Shown: one piece after another, positions 1 through 8,669 of the stretch
How the letters are laid out: every line of letters starts with the position of its first letter
How positions within the stretch are numbered: position 1 is the first letter of the stretch
Assembly: GCA_028868515.1 (NCBI GenBank)
Contig: JAGWUI010000001.1
Location: 218,111 to 282,110, forward strand
Direction of reading: 5' to 3'
DNA length: 64,000 nt
From: Gammaproteobacteria bacterium
GTDB taxonomy: Bacteria; Pseudomonadota; Gammaproteobacteria; Pseudomonadales; Moraxellaceae
Translations under genes and position numbers: made by a program
Notes under the pieces: generated by a model
Seen by the model: only the letters and a program-made list of their open reading frames with translations
What the model was told of the DNA's origin: nothing
Database searches by the model: none

Positions 1-82
1 CTGATTATGAGTCTGATTAATCACAGTAAACACACTCAATTACCCGCGTTGAATGTGTTTGTTACAGCTTAAATTCAAAAAC

Positions 83-121
83 CTAGACGTGAGCGGTATC
101 TCAACTCGCCATCACGTCTAG
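83..121. repeat. inverted repeat upstream of dapD
   Basis: Two perfect 10-bp arms (CTAGACGTGA at 83-92 and its reverse complement at 112-121) enclose a 19-nt loop. Read on the minus strand the stem is followed by GTTTTTG, so it may end a minus-strand transcript or be a structured leader. The rest of 1-228 shows no gene. A second, weaker repeat lies at about 29-60. Confidence 0.45.
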
Positions 122-228
122 ATTTACGTTACAATTCGCTCATGCTTTATCTTCTTGCGTCTACAATGACGCAAATCCCATCGCAAAAGATAATCTCTCT
201 TTTTACCTTAAAATAAATGGAAACTCCC

Positions 229-1053
229 ATGACTCAACTTGCTAATATCATTGAACAAGCTTTTGAAGATCGTCTGAAATTTTCACCAACCAACGCCCCA
301 CAAGATGTGCGTGATGCAGTTGCAGAAGCACTTGCTGGTTTAGATAATGGCTCAATGCGTGTTGCTGAAAAAATCGGTGGTACATGGCAAGTCAATCAAT
401 GGCTCAAAAAAGCTGTTCTATTATCATTCCGCTTAAACGACAATGTTCCGTTAAGTGGCGGAGATTCCTTACAATATTTCGACAAAGTTCCTACAAAATT
501 TGCGGACTGGAATGAGGCACAATTCCAAGCAGCAGGAATCCGTGTTGTACCTCCAGCAACCGCACGTAAAGGTAGCTTTATTGCACGCAATACGATCTTG
601 ATGCCTTCATATGTAAACATTGGTGCATATGTGGATGAAGGTACGATGGTTGATACATGGGCGACTGTTGGCTCATGTGCACAAATTGGAAAAAACGTGC
701 ATTTGTCGGGTGGTGTTGGTATCGGTGGCGTTCTTGAGCCATTACAAGCGAATCCAACCATCATTGAAGACAATTGCTTCATTGGCGCACGCTCTGAAAT
801 CGTTGAAGGCGTCATCGTTGAAGAAGGCTCAGTCATTTCGATGGGTGTGTACATCGGTCAATCGACTAAGATTTATGATCGTGAAACTGGTGAAGTGACT
901 TATGGTCGCGTACCAGCAGGTTCAGTTGTTGTATCAGGCAACTTACCATCAGCAGATGGAAAATACAGCCTCTATGCAGCTGTGATTGTGAAGAAAGTTG
1001 ATGCACAAACACGCTCAAAAACAGGTTTAAATGAGTTGTTACGCGTAGATTAA
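229..1053 (+). CDS. dapD: 2,3,4,5-tetrahydropyridine-2,6-dicarboxylate N-succinyltransferase
   Basis: DapD succinylates tetrahydrodipicolinate with succinyl-CoA in the succinylase branch of lysine and meso-diaminopimelate synthesis, in the cytoplasm. The N-terminus [15 protein letters not shown] matches the DapD start pattern, and the C-terminal half has left-handed beta-helix hexapeptide repeats (for example around [20 protein letters not shown] and [17 protein letters not shown]). An in-frame ATG lies 12 nt upstream at 217, but the start at 229 fits the family N-terminus and has GGAA at 219-222 before it. The product is 274 aa, the normal size. It stands alone, with an uncharacterised gene 68 bp downstream. 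Confidence 0.97.
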   Translation: MTQLANIIEQAFEDRLKFSPTNAPQDVRDAVAEALAGLDNGSMRVAEKIGGTWQVNQWLKKAVLLSFRLNDNVPLSGGDSLQYFDKVPTKFADWNEAQFQAAGIRVVPPATARKGSFIARNTILMPSYVNIGAYVDEGTMVDTWATVGSCAQIGKNVHLSGGVGIGGVLEPLQANPTIIEDNCFIGARSEIVEGVIVEEGSVISMGVYIGQSTKIYDRETGEVTYGRVPAGSVVVSGNLPSADGKYSLYAAVIVKKVDAQTRSKTGLNELLRVD

Positions 1054-1121
1054 TACTAGTCAACATGTAAACTACGACGTAACAGCTATTGGTAATTTTT
1101 TATAAACACTAGGGGTTCGTC

Positions 1122-1547
1122 GTGGTTTCTACAAAAGAATCATCAGATAAACATTACTTCATCACTACTGACATGCAATCAGGTCAGTATTTATTTAAAA
1201 AAATATCAAGAACTGTTCGCTTTAGCGCTGATGATTTTGAAGAATTTTCTGAGCAATTTCGTCGAATGATTTATGAGCTAGGGTTATGGAAAGAGCATTA
1301 CGGCCGTAAAGCGAATGAACTCAATCTCGTTATTGAAGCACATCCTTGGATACTCAAACGTGTTCGAGATCATTTAGCACATCCATTTCCTGCTGGGCAC
1401 CCTTATGGTGACTTTGCACGAAAGCATCCCATCTCCATTCATTTATACGATCAACTGGATCACAAAGGACAGCATTACAAGCTTGCTAATGGAAAATTAT
1501 CAATTACAAGAGCCCCATCCTCCGAATCAGATACTCCAAACGATTAA
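1122..1547 (+). CDS. uncharacterised 141-aa protein
   Basis: I do not recognise a named family. The start is GTG, supported by AGGGG at 1111-1115 six bases upstream. The product is soluble, without a signal peptide or membrane segment, with many aromatic and charged residues. The middle (EEFSEQFRRMIYELGLWKEH) is probably helical. The C-terminal half contains a His/Pro-rich stretch (HPFPAGHPYGDFARKHP) and a polar Ser/Pro-rich tail. It lies between dapD and tRNA-Leu in the same direction and may be co-transcribed with dapD. Codon use looks like its neighbours, so this is probably a real lineage-specific gene. Confidence 0.8.
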   Translation: MVSTKESSDKHYFITTDMQSGQYLFKKISRTVRFSADDFEEFSEQFRRMIYELGLWKEHYGRKANELNLVIEAHPWILKRVRDHLAHPFPAGHPYGDFARKHPISIHLYDQLDHKGQHYKLANGKLSITRAPSSESDTPND

Positions 1548-1616
1548 ACCTTAACCTTACTCACTGTAAAATGAAGAAAAGGTTCTTGTTAGTACTATCT
1601 TGTTGATTCTGAACTT

Positions 1617-1624
1617 GGTATGAT
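1617..1624 (+). promoter_or_regulatory. extended -10 promoter element before tRNA-Leu
   Basis: The sequence TGGTATGAT just before the tRNA is an extended -10 element (TGn plus TATGAT at 1619-1624). No good -35 hexamer is present, as is common with extended -10 promoters. The predicted start falls a few bases before the mature tRNA 5' end. Confidence 0.45.
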
Positions 1625-1634
1625 ACGCGCCGTT

Positions 1635-1719
1635 GGGGGCGTGGCGAAATTGGTAGACGCACCAGATTTAGGTTCTGGCGCCGCGAGGTGTAAGAGTTCG
1701 AGTCTCTTCGCCCCCACCA
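1635..1719 (+). tRNA. tRNA-Leu (anticodon TAG)
   Basis: The acceptor stem pairs GGGGGCG (1635-1641) with CGCCCCC (1709-1715). The anticodon stem-loop CCAGA-TTTAGGT-TCTGG carries TAG. The long variable arm expected of a leucine tRNA and the T-arm GAGTTCGAGTCTC are present. The 3' CCA is encoded at 1717-1719. The gene is 85 nt and is followed by an intrinsic terminator. Confidence 0.97.
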
Positions 1720-1763
1720 CAAATTCAAACTCATATGCACTCACATGACTCCATATGAAACTA

Positions 1764-1797
1764 AAAGGCTTAAACTACATTGGTTTAAGCCTTTTTT
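1764..1797 (+). terminator. intrinsic terminator after tRNA-Leu
   Basis: A 12-bp stem (AAAGGCTTAAAC paired with GTTTAAGCCTTT) with a 7-nt loop is followed by a T-run. It ends the tRNA transcript and could partly serve the convergent SDR gene. Confidence 0.9.
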
Positions 1798-1830
1798 ATG
1801 CTTTACGCTTCAACTGAAGTTGAAATCAAA

Positions 1831-2718
1831 TTAACTATAAACTACACCAGTCAGTTCTTCAGACAACTTCCAGAGCTTGCGGGCATCTTCTGTATTTCTA
1901 GCGGCAGGGCGTATATAAGCCTGTGCTGGCGCTCCCCACATTGCAAACACACGTGGACCATAGAAAGCTCCTGCTTTTACATTTGCAGAAGTGGCAGCAA
2001 GAACACTCGGATAGGCTCCCGACTCCGCTGATTGAGCAAACAACATATTAAATATTTTTCCACCAAACATATCATCTTGCAGATTTGTTGCCGCATAGCC
2101 GGGATGTGCAGCGAAAGACTGTATTCGACCGCCTGAAAGTGCACTACGACGCTGTAACTCTTGAGCAAACATTAAATTTGCTAACTTGCTCTGTCCATAA
2201 GCCAGCCAAGGCGAATAGCTCTTGCTCCAGTTTGGATCATCAAATTGAATCTTACCGATATAGTTAACAATACTACTGACGGTGACCACACGCGGTGCAG
2301 GTGCAGCATTCAATAATGGCAATAGCTGACCTGTTAACGCAAAATGACCTAAATGATTCGTACCGAATTGCATCTCAAAGCCATCTTTGGTGCGTTGTAA
2401 TGGTGGTGCCATGACTCCAGCGTTGTTAATCAGAACATCTAGCTTAGTTTCTGTGGTTAATAACTCACTGGAAAATTGTTTCACTGATGTCAGATCAGCA
2501 AGATCCAATATCTTCATTTCGATCTGAGCATCAGGAACTTGGGCTCGTATCTCTTTAAGCGCTTGCTCTCCCTTGCTTGCATCACGACAGGCGATCAGCA
2601 CTCTCCCACCAGCAGCAGCCAATAGACGTGCAGATTGAAAGCCCAAACCACTATTTCCGCCAGTGATCAGGATTGATTTACCTGAAAGATCTGGTATTTG
2701 TGTTGGAGTCCACGACAT
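1831..2718 (-). CDS. short-chain dehydrogenase/reductase
   Basis: A 295-aa member of the classical/extended SDR group resembling retinol-dehydrogenase and WW-domain-oxidoreductase types. Visible motifs are the cofactor glycine motif TGGNSGLG near residues 19-26, NNAGVM, and the catalytic YGQSKLAN (YxxxK). The arginine after the first beta strand region (ACRDASKG) suggests NADP(H) preference. The substrate cannot be read from sequence. It is transcribed divergently from a TetR gene, and a palindrome sits inside its promoter spacer, so it is probably the target of that repressor. Confidence 0.9.
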   Translation of the reverse strand: MSWTPTQIPDLSGKSILITGGNSGLGFQSARLLAAAGGRVLIACRDASKGEQALKEIRAQVPDAQIEMKILDLADLTSVKQFSSELLTTETKLDVLINNAGVMAPPLQRTKDGFEMQFGTNHLGHFALTGQLLPLLNAAPAPRVVTVSSIVNYIGKIQFDDPNWSKSYSPWLAYGQSKLANLMFAQELQRRSALSGGRIQSFAAHPGYAATNLQDDMFGGKIFNMLFAQSAESGAYPSVLAATSANVKAGAFYGPRVFAMWGAPAQAYIRPAARNTEDARKLWKLSEELTGVVYS

Positions 2719-2797
2719 AGCAATATCCTCATGATTGCCCAGATGGGCGATTTCTGCTGAAATATGTTAATCTAGCAATAACAGACTGACGGTCTTT

Positions 2798-2826
2798 AAT
2801 TTAAGAGACCATCGGTCTCTTGTCAA
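2798..2826 (-). promoter_or_regulatory. SDR promoter with operator in the spacer
   Basis: On the minus strand, TTGACA (complement of 2821-2826) and TAAATT (complement of 2798-2803) are separated by exactly 17 bp. The spacer is almost wholly the palindrome AGAGACC-ATC-GGTCTCT (2804-2820), whose arms extend to 8 bp at 2803-2821. A TetR dimer bound there would block RNA polymerase. A degenerate second copy (AGACTGACGGTCT) lies at 2783-2795. Confidence 0.75.
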
Positions 2827-2857
2827 GTGCCTATTTTTTATACTTGAGGAACCTTCC

Positions 2858-3520
2858 ATGAAATGTAATGATTGTTGCCTCTTTGTACGCGCCCGAAAAC
2901 CTGAACAAGTGGCACAGCGTCGAGAAAGCATCATCGTCGCTATGGCAGACTTACTACGCGAAATGAAACCTGAACAAATCAGTCTAAATGAAGTAGCTCG
3001 CCGTGCAGGCTTAGCTAAATCTAATCTATATCGCTACTTTGATAGTCGCGAAGCAATTCTGCTGGAGCTTTTAAAAGAAGATAGCCTCCATTGGATAATG
3101 AAGGCTGAGTTGGCTCTAAAAAGTCTTGAAAGCAGTAATGACATGACGGCCACGACTACAACGCTTGCCAAAGTGACTGCTGCCGAAACCCGCATGTGTC
3201 AGTTACTAAGCCAGATTTCTAGTGGTATGGAACAACAGATTTCTGATACGGTGATATTCACATTCAATCAGCACATTGAAGATATGCTGGATCGATTGAC
3301 GCAAGCTTTGCACAAAACACTACCTGCTCTACCGCTCAACGAGCTTAGTCAGGCCATGCGGTATGTAATAGCGTTGCTCATTGGTCTATGGCAACAAAGT
3401 AATCTCTCCAAGAGCGCTCTCAGTTTGAAAGAAATGGCTTTTGAAGAAGAATTACAAAAAGGTCTTTTATTAATTTTCTGCGGATTAGCTAACGCTAAAA
3501 ATAAAAATATTGTTATATAA
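2858..3520 (+). CDS. TetR/AcrR family transcriptional regulator
   Basis: A 220-aa one-domain repressor. The helix-turn-helix is visible around residues 38-60 (ISLNEVARRAGLAKSNLYRY followed by FDSREAILLELL), the classic TetR signature. The remaining helical region would bind an unknown ligand. The ATG is preceded by GAGGAA six bases upstream. It is divergent from the SDR gene, and the shared 139-bp gap holds a perfect palindrome, so it probably represses the SDR gene and possibly itself. The N-terminus carries three cysteines in CNDCC, unusual for the family; whether this matters is unknown. Confidence 0.92.
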   Translation: MKCNDCCLFVRARKPEQVAQRRESIIVAMADLLREMKPEQISLNEVARRAGLAKSNLYRYFDSREAILLELLKEDSLHWIMKAELALKSLESSNDMTATTTTLAKVTAAETRMCQLLSQISSGMEQQISDTVIFTFNQHIEDMLDRLTQALHKTLPALPLNELSQAMRYVIALLIGLWQQSNLSKSALSLKEMAFEEELQKGLLLIFCGLANAKNKNIVI

Positions 3521-3540
3521 CAAATTTTTGTAAGAATAAC

Positions 3541-3577
3541 GCCACAACTGTTTACTCAACAATTGTGGCATTTGGTT
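3541..3577 (+). terminator. intrinsic terminator between tetR and ntrC
   Basis: GCCACAA (3541-3547) pairs with TTGTGGC (3563-3569), with a loop that can pair further, followed by a T-rich run. It sits between convergent genes and has its best T-tract on the plus strand. Confidence 0.75.
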
Positions 3578-3582
3578 TTTAT

Positions 3583-5082
3583 TTAAGCTGCGTCCTCATC
3601 ATCATCGGCACTAGAAATTCCAAGCTCTTTTAGCTTACGGGTTAACGTATTACGTCCCCAGCCTAATAATTCCGATGCCAAACGCTTCTTGCCTTGACTA
3701 TGTTCCAATGCCGCAAGAATCATGACGCGTTCAAACATCGGCGTTGCAGTATTTAGAATTTGCTGCTCACCATTCATTAAATGTTGCTTAGCCCATAATC
3801 CAAGCGCCACATCCCACTCAGAAGAAGCACCTGATAACTGTACATGACTCTGTCCCGTCGCAAAATTGTCAGTTTTTGCAGCAACTGATGATTGTCCATT
3901 AGCTGGTAAACGAAGCTCTGGCGGTAGATCAGTTAACAGAACCTCACGGCTACTTGCCATCACGGTTAACCAGCGACAAGTATTTTCTAATTGACGAACA
4001 TTTCCAGGCCATGGCAATTGTTGCAAATACGCTGCTGTTTCACTACGTAATTTCTTAGGTTCAACGGATAATTCATGTCCTGCACGCTCCAAAAAGTGAG
4101 CTGCCAACATGGGGATATCTTCACTACGATCTCTCAATCTTGGAATATGGATACGAATCACATTCAAGCGATGATACAAATCCTCGCGGAACTTACCCTC
4201 GATTACCAATTTTTCCAAATCTTGATGGGTCGCGGCAATGATACGAACATCGACATGCACAGGCATATGACCGCCTACACGATAAAACTCACCTTCAGCT
4301 AAAACGCGGAGTAATCGTGTTTGTGTCTCAAATGGCATGTCTCCGATTTCATCAAGAAACAACGTACCACCATTGGTTTGTTCAAAGCGACCTTGGCGCT
4401 GAGTATTTGCACCTGTAAATGCACCTTTCTCATGACCAAACAATTCAGTTTCAATCAAATCTTTGGGAATTGCCGCCATGTTCAGTGCAATAAAAGGCTT
4501 CTTTGCACGTGGTGAGTGGCGATGTAAAGCATGTGCCACCAGCTCTTTACCCGTACCAGATTCACCATTAATCAGTACAGTAATATGCGACTGTGCTAAG
4601 CGACCAATTGCACGAAACACCTCCTGCATCGCAGGTGATTCACCAATAATCTCAACAGAACGAATTGGTTTACTTGGCACCATATCGTCGTTACTACTTG
4701 CCGTAACTTGCGCAGTATGTTGAATCGCACGTTGCACTAGCGCCAACGCTTCATCAATATCAAACGGCTTTGGTAAATACTCAAAAGCGCCTGTTTGATA
4801 ACTCGACACAGCCGATTCCAAATCAGAGTGCGCAGTCATGATAATGACAGGCAAATCAGCATAGGCTTCTTTTACTCGTGAGAGGAATGTCAGCCCATCC
4901 ATGCCTGGCATACGGATATCGGTCAAGATGACATGGGGCTGCTCGCCGCCTTCTAATCGCGTCAGCGCACTTTGGCTTTCTTCAAAGCTGACGACGTTGA
5001 AACCTTCTTCTTTGAATGTTTTTTCCAGTACCCAGCGGATGGCACGGTCGTCGTCGATGATCCAAATGGTCTCGTTCGACAT
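3583..5082 (-). CDS. ntrC: nitrogen regulation response regulator NR(I)
   Basis: NtrC is the sigma-54 enhancer-binding activator of nitrogen-limitation genes. The receiver domain (residues 1-120) has acidic residues DDD at 10-12 and the phosphoacceptor Asp in LTDIRMPGMDG. The central AAA+ domain (about 165-390) has Walker A GESGTGKE, the sigma-54 contact loop GAFTGA, and Walker B TLFLDEIGD. A Fis-type helix-turn-helix is at the C-terminus (RLASELLGWGRNTLTRKLKE). At 499 aa it is slightly longer than enteric NtrC (about 469 aa), mainly through the linker before the DNA-binding domain. It follows ntrB by three bases. Confidence 0.97.
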   Translation of the reverse strand: MSNETIWIIDDDRAIRWVLEKTFKEEGFNVVSFEESQSALTRLEGGEQPHVILTDIRMPGMDGLTFLSRVKEAYADLPVIIMTAHSDLESAVSSYQTGAFEYLPKPFDIDEALALVQRAIQHTAQVTASSNDDMVPSKPIRSVEIIGESPAMQEVFRAIGRLAQSHITVLINGESGTGKELVAHALHRHSPRAKKPFIALNMAAIPKDLIETELFGHEKGAFTGANTQRQGRFEQTNGGTLFLDEIGDMPFETQTRLLRVLAEGEFYRVGGHMPVHVDVRIIAATHQDLEKLVIEGKFREDLYHRLNVIRIHIPRLRDRSEDIPMLAAHFLERAGHELSVEPKKLRSETAAYLQQLPWPGNVRQLENTCRWLTVMASSREVLLTDLPPELRLPANGQSSVAAKTDNFATGQSHVQLSGASSEWDVALGLWAKQHLMNGEQQILNTATPMFERVMILAALEHSQGKKRLASELLGWGRNTLTRKLKELGISSADDDEDAA

Positions 5083-5085
5083 AAC

Positions 5086-6201
5086 TTACTCCCAAGGTAA
5101 AAATAAACTAAAAATTGTTTTTCCAGCAACAGAATGGCATTCAATCATGCCGTTATGCAGATGAATAATATCGTGTGCAATACTCAAACCAAGTCCAGTT
5201 CCATTGGCACGTCCTGTTACCATTGGATAAAAAATAGACTCAACTAACTCTTCAGGAATACCAGGACCATTGTCCTCAATATCCACCTGTATAACGCTGC
5301 GATGAAGCGTATTATTGATGGTAAACATCCGTAAAATACGCGTTCTAAAAATCAGCGTCGGAACACGTCCTTGCATCTTGTGAGCATTTTCAGTCATGGC
5401 TTGCAGCGCATTGACTGCAATATTCAGCATGACTTGAATCAATTGATTTTTATCTGCTCGAATCTCTGGTAGCGACAAATCGTAGTCACGAATGACCTCA
5501 AACTGATCTTCAGATGGTGAAGAAAACTGGCTCATAAATTGATTCAAAATCAATGATCGCACACGTTCAAGTGGCTCATGAATATTCACCAAAGCAAATG
5601 CAGGCGGCTTCCGAGAACCCAGCATCGTATCGGCTAAATGCCGTAACCGATCGACTTCACTAATAATCACATCAGTATATTCAGCACTGCCTTGAGGTAA
5701 TGTCCGTGCTAGCAATTGCGTCGCACCACGAATCCCGCCGAGAGGATTTTTGATTTCATGCGCAACACCACGCACGAGTTGTCGTGCAATCGAATGTTGC
5801 TGGTTCAAATGCTCTTCACGACTAATACGTAACAGTCGATCCATCGGTTGAATTTCAAACAAAATACGATGACGCGAAATATCATCAGGTGCATCGTTAT
5901 CCATAATGAGTGACGCCGTATAATCCACGACTTTGTCACGCAAGCCTATTTTTAGCACGGCTTCACGGCGCGTATAAGGTTGACCATTCGCAAGCAATCG
6001 AGACAAGGCTACCTGTGCATCAAATTGCGGATCTTGGTCGATCAAAATAGAGAGCAACGGCTGTTTTAGTGCTCTGAATTGACTGAGTTCAATTAACGCC
6101 TCACACGCAGGATTGAGATATTCAATACTTAAATCTGAACGCACTAATATAATTGCGGTCAACATATGATCCGTGATGCGTTGATATTGCTCGAGATTCA
6201 T
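5086..6201 (-). CDS. ntrB: nitrogen regulation sensor histidine kinase NR(II)
   Basis: NtrB phosphorylates or dephosphorylates NtrC according to PII signals; it is soluble. A PAS domain occupies the first 120 or so residues. The HisKA motif is GVAHEIKNPLGGIRG. The C-terminal ATPase has the N box (NIAVNALQAM) and G boxes (DNGPGIPEE, GTGLGLSIAHDI). An open frame continues upstream to 6243, but the ATG at 6199-6201 (MNLEQYQRITDHML) fits the family and has GGAG just upstream. It heads a two-gene operon. A candidate sigma-54 promoter and paired NtrC boxes lie in the long upstream gap, suggesting autoregulation. Confidence 0.95.
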   Translation of the reverse strand: MNLEQYQRITDHMLTAIILVRSDLSIEYLNPACEALIELSQFRALKQPLLSILIDQDPQFDAQVALSRLLANGQPYTRREAVLKIGLRDKVVDYTASLIMDNDAPDDISRHRILFEIQPMDRLLRISREEHLNQQHSIARQLVRGVAHEIKNPLGGIRGATQLLARTLPQGSAEYTDVIISEVDRLRHLADTMLGSRKPPAFALVNIHEPLERVRSLILNQFMSQFSSPSEDQFEVIRDYDLSLPEIRADKNQLIQVMLNIAVNALQAMTENAHKMQGRVPTLIFRTRILRMFTINNTLHRSVIQVDIEDNGPGIPEELVESIFYPMVTGRANGTGLGLSIAHDIIHLHNGMIECHSVAGKTIFSLFLPWE

Positions 6202-6356
6202 AACGCTCCATCGTGCAAAACTTAAATACAGAAAAAACAGCAATAAACGACTGCTTCAATCAAAAACGATATAAACAATCATGCTCTCATAAAATACTGA
6301 GTTTTCAATATCCTAGTCTGAGCATATTAAAATCAGCTAAGGTTTCATCTATGCAC

Positions 6357-6372
6357 TGCAAAACGTAAGCCA
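6357..6372 (-). promoter_or_regulatory. candidate sigma-54 promoter of ntrBC
   Basis: The minus strand reads TGGCTTACGTTTTGCA, matching the -24/-12 consensus (TGGCAC-N5-TTGCA) with GG and GC at exactly the required spacing. The predicted start is near 6346, leaving a leader of about 145 nt before ntrB. The two middle bases of the -24 element differ from consensus. Confidence 0.55.
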
Positions 6373-6539
6373 ACTTTTGATAAAGCTGTTAAAAAGATCA
6401 AGAACATACCTTTTGTTAAGTCATCAAGTGATATAAATCACTTTTTTAAAAATTATCGATTCTGATCAACATAAAAAATGAACAAGAAATGCACTACTCA
6501 GACAAACCAGACTATTTTTATGTAAAAACTCAATTGTAT

Positions 6540-6590
6540 TGCACCAAAATAATGCAATACGTTAAGCAAATATAGCACCAAAACAATGCG
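6540..6590. promoter_or_regulatory. tandem NtrC-type enhancer boxes
   Basis: Two similar 17-bp sites, TGCACCAAAATAATGCA (6540-6556) and AGCACCAAAACAATGCG (6574-6590), resemble the NtrC consensus TGCACCA-N3-TGGTGCA in their outer bases. Their centres are 34 bp apart, about three helical turns, as in classical NtrC enhancers. They lie about 200-240 bp upstream of the predicted sigma-54 start of ntrBC. A lone half-site TGCACTA occurs at 6490-6496. Confidence 0.55.
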
Positions 6591-6712
6591 TTGTTTGTGA
6601 CAAATTTGAACTTTCATCGCTTCTTTTTTGAATAACTCACTTAAAGCTTACGTCTATCGCACAAAGCGCATACAATACGCAGGTCTAATGTTTGTTTAAG
6701 TTGAAATGCCGT

Positions 6713-8050
6713 ATGAGTTCGCCAAAAGTTGGTTTTGTTTCCCTTGGTTGCCCAAAAGCGCTTGTTGATTCTGAAAGAATTCTCACGCAGTTACGGGTTG
6801 AAGGCTATGAAGTTGCCGCTGATTATGCTGGCGCAGATTTAGTTGTGGTCAATACCTGTGGATTTATCGAATCTGCTGTACAAGAATCGCTGGATGCGAT
6901 TGGCGAAGCCATCAGCGAAAATGGCAAAGTCATTGTGACAGGTTGCTTGGGTAAAGACGAAGATAAAATTCGCTCAATGCACCCGAGTGTTCTAAAAGTC
7001 ACGGGGCCACAAGCTTACCAAGACGTGATGAACGCTGTACATGAATATGTGCCAGCACCACCTGAACACAATCCATACCAAGATCTCGTTCCACCTCAAG
7101 GCATTCGCTTAACACCAAAACATTATGCTTATTTAAAAATTTCTGAAGGTTGTAACCATCGCTGTACCTTCTGCATTATTCCGTCACTACGCGGTGATCT
7201 CGTATCTCGCCCAATTAGCAGTGTCATGGAAGAAGCACAAAATCTCGTCAAAGCTGGCGTACAAGAAGTTCTTGTTATTTCTCAAGATACTTCAGCATAT
7301 GGCGTCGACCTGAAATACAAACTCGATTTCTGGAATGGCCAACCACTGAAAAGCAAATTTATCGATCTGTGCGCGGCATTAGGTCAACTCGGTGTTTGGG
7401 TACGTTTGCATTATGTATATCCATATCCGCATGTTGATGCAGTCATTGATCTGATGGCTGAAGGCAAAATCCTGCCTTACTTGGATATTCCATTCCAACA
7501 TGCCAGCCCACGCATTTTGCAACTGATGAAGCGTCCTGCACATAGCGAAAATACCTTAGAGCGCCTTGCAGCTTGGCGTGCAAAATGCCCAGACATCGTA
7601 ATTCGCTCAACATTTGTTGTCGGCTTCCCTGGTGAAACCGAAGAAGATTTCCAATACTTACTTGACTGGCTGCAAGAAGCTCAGCTCGATCGTGTGGGTT
7701 GTTTCACCTATTCGCCTGTTGATGGTGCAGTGGCAAATGACCTACCTGACCATGTTGCACCTGAAATTCAACAAGAGCGTTATGAACGCTTTATGCAGAC
7801 TCAACAAGCAATTTCTGCGCAAAAACTCCAAGCACGTATCGGTCGTACAATGACTGTGTTGATTGATGAATTTGATCTAGAACATTCTGTGGCGATTGCA
7901 CGCTCTTATGCAGATGCCCCTGAAATCGATGGTCATGTATATATCGAAGATTTAACTGCTGCGGATTTAGCACGTTTGAAATCAGGTGATAAAGTTGAGG
8001 TAACAATCACTGACGCAGATGAATATGATTTGTATGCGAATTTGGTATAA
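6713..8050 (+). CDS. rimO: ribosomal protein uS12 methylthiotransferase
   Basis: RimO is a radical-SAM enzyme that adds a beta-methylthio group to an aspartate of ribosomal protein S12. The N-terminal methylthiotransferase domain begins [20 protein letters not shown] and has cysteines in NTCGFI and VTGCLGKD for one iron-sulfur cluster. The radical-SAM motif is CNHRCTFC, and a TRAM domain forms the C-terminus. The frame is open from 6692 (TTG), but the ATG at 6713 gives the family N-terminus. The product is 445 aa, a normal length. It is divergent from ntrBC across a 511-bp gap. Confidence 0.97.
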   Translation: MSSPKVGFVSLGCPKALVDSERILTQLRVEGYEVAADYAGADLVVVNTCGFIESAVQESLDAIGEAISENGKVIVTGCLGKDEDKIRSMHPSVLKVTGPQAYQDVMNAVHEYVPAPPEHNPYQDLVPPQGIRLTPKHYAYLKISEGCNHRCTFCIIPSLRGDLVSRPISSVMEEAQNLVKAGVQEVLVISQDTSAYGVDLKYKLDFWNGQPLKSKFIDLCAALGQLGVWVRLHYVYPYPHVDAVIDLMAEGKILPYLDIPFQHASPRILQLMKRPAHSENTLERLAAWRAKCPDIVIRSTFVVGFPGETEEDFQYLLDWLQEAQLDRVGCFTYSPVDGAVANDLPDHVAPEIQQERYERFMQTQQAISAQKLQARIGRTMTVLIDEFDLEHSVAIARSYADAPEIDGHVYIEDLTAADLARLKSGDKVEVTITDADEYDLYANLV

Positions 8051-8076
8051 AACAGAGAATGTATAACAATTAGTCT

Positions 8077-8106
8077 GAATGCTATCTTAAACATAAGATA
8101 GCATTC
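8077..8106. repeat. perfect hairpin downstream of rimO
   Basis: A perfect 13-bp stem (GAATGCTATCTTA with its complement) encloses a 4-nt loop 26 bp after the rimO stop. It lacks a T-tract on either strand, so it may protect the 3' end or terminate weakly rather than be a standard intrinsic terminator. Confidence 0.6.
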
Positions 8107-8243
8107 TCCAAAAATTACATAAATAATAAATAAAATCAAAATTTTACTTTTAAAATTCACTACAGATATGAATAGTATTTTCAGTTGAATTTCCACTTTA
8201 ATGAACTTTGATTATTTTTTATTCTAATTACGTTGATATACAT

Positions 8244-8621
8244 ATGAGAAAAATCTTTTTAGCTCCGACTATTTTACTTCTGTTAATTTCTTCTGAATCA
8301 TGGTCTCAAGAATATACCGAGCAAATTCACTTCAAAAAAGGGGCGTCAAGTGCCACTTATAAAGGATATCTTGTTAAAGGCGACAGTACTTTTTACTATT
8401 TCAAAGCAAATAAAGACCAGTATATTAGTACACGTCTAAAGTCCTTAGATGACAACGCTAGTATGTCTTATTTTGAGAATGGTCTTCATGGTGCAGGCAT
8501 TTCAATTGGTAACGGAACTGAATACAGTGAGACAATCCAAAATTCAGGAGAACACATGATTGATGTATCATGTGATAAAGGAGAATCCTGTGAATATAAA
8601 CTTTATGTGACCATCCAATAG
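8244..8621 (+). CDS. exported PliG/PliI-like protein, possible lysozyme inhibitor
   Basis: The 125-aa product has a clear Sec signal peptide (MRKIFLAPTILLLLISSESWS, cleavage near SWS-QE). The mature part resembles periplasmic inhibitors of g- or i-type lysozyme in layout: FKKGASSATYKG near its start, then Tyr/Phe-rich beta strands (TFYYFKANKDQYIS) and a C-terminal strand after two cysteines (SCDKGESC) that may form a disulfide. I recall E. coli PliG having a very similar opening (FRKGHSSAQYSG). The reading frame is open from a TTG at 8208, but the ATG at 8244 starts the signal peptide. Function rests on resemblance only; another secreted beta-sandwich protein is possible. Confidence 0.6.
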   Translation: MRKIFLAPTILLLLISSESWSQEYTEQIHFKKGASSATYKGYLVKGDSTFYYFKANKDQYISTRLKSLDDNASMSYFENGLHGAGISIGNGTEYSETIQNSGEHMIDVSCDKGESCEYKLYVTIQ

Positions 8622-8625
8622 CATC

Positions 8626-8664
8626 AAAGGCACTTGATCAATATTATGATGAAGTGCCTTTTTT
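8626..8664. terminator. terminator between convergent genes
   Basis: AAAGGCACTT (8626-8635) pairs with AAGTGCCTTT (8652-8661), followed by TTTT. The run of A bases on the left is short, so it works best on the plus strand but could also affect the minus-strand pqi operon end. Confidence 0.8.
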
Positions 8665-8669
8665 AATCT

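Noticed and set aside
1..60. Weak inverted repeat AAACACACTCAA / TTGAATGTGTTT as a terminator
   Set aside because: Mismatched stem and no T-run; cannot be assigned to a gene.
620..898. Open frame inside dapD on the same strand
   Set aside because: It is fully contained in a well-conserved gene, with no ribosome site and no family likeness.
6688..6699. Mini-frame ATGTTTGTTTAA before rimO
   Set aside because: Three codons only, no ribosome site of its own; too short to support.
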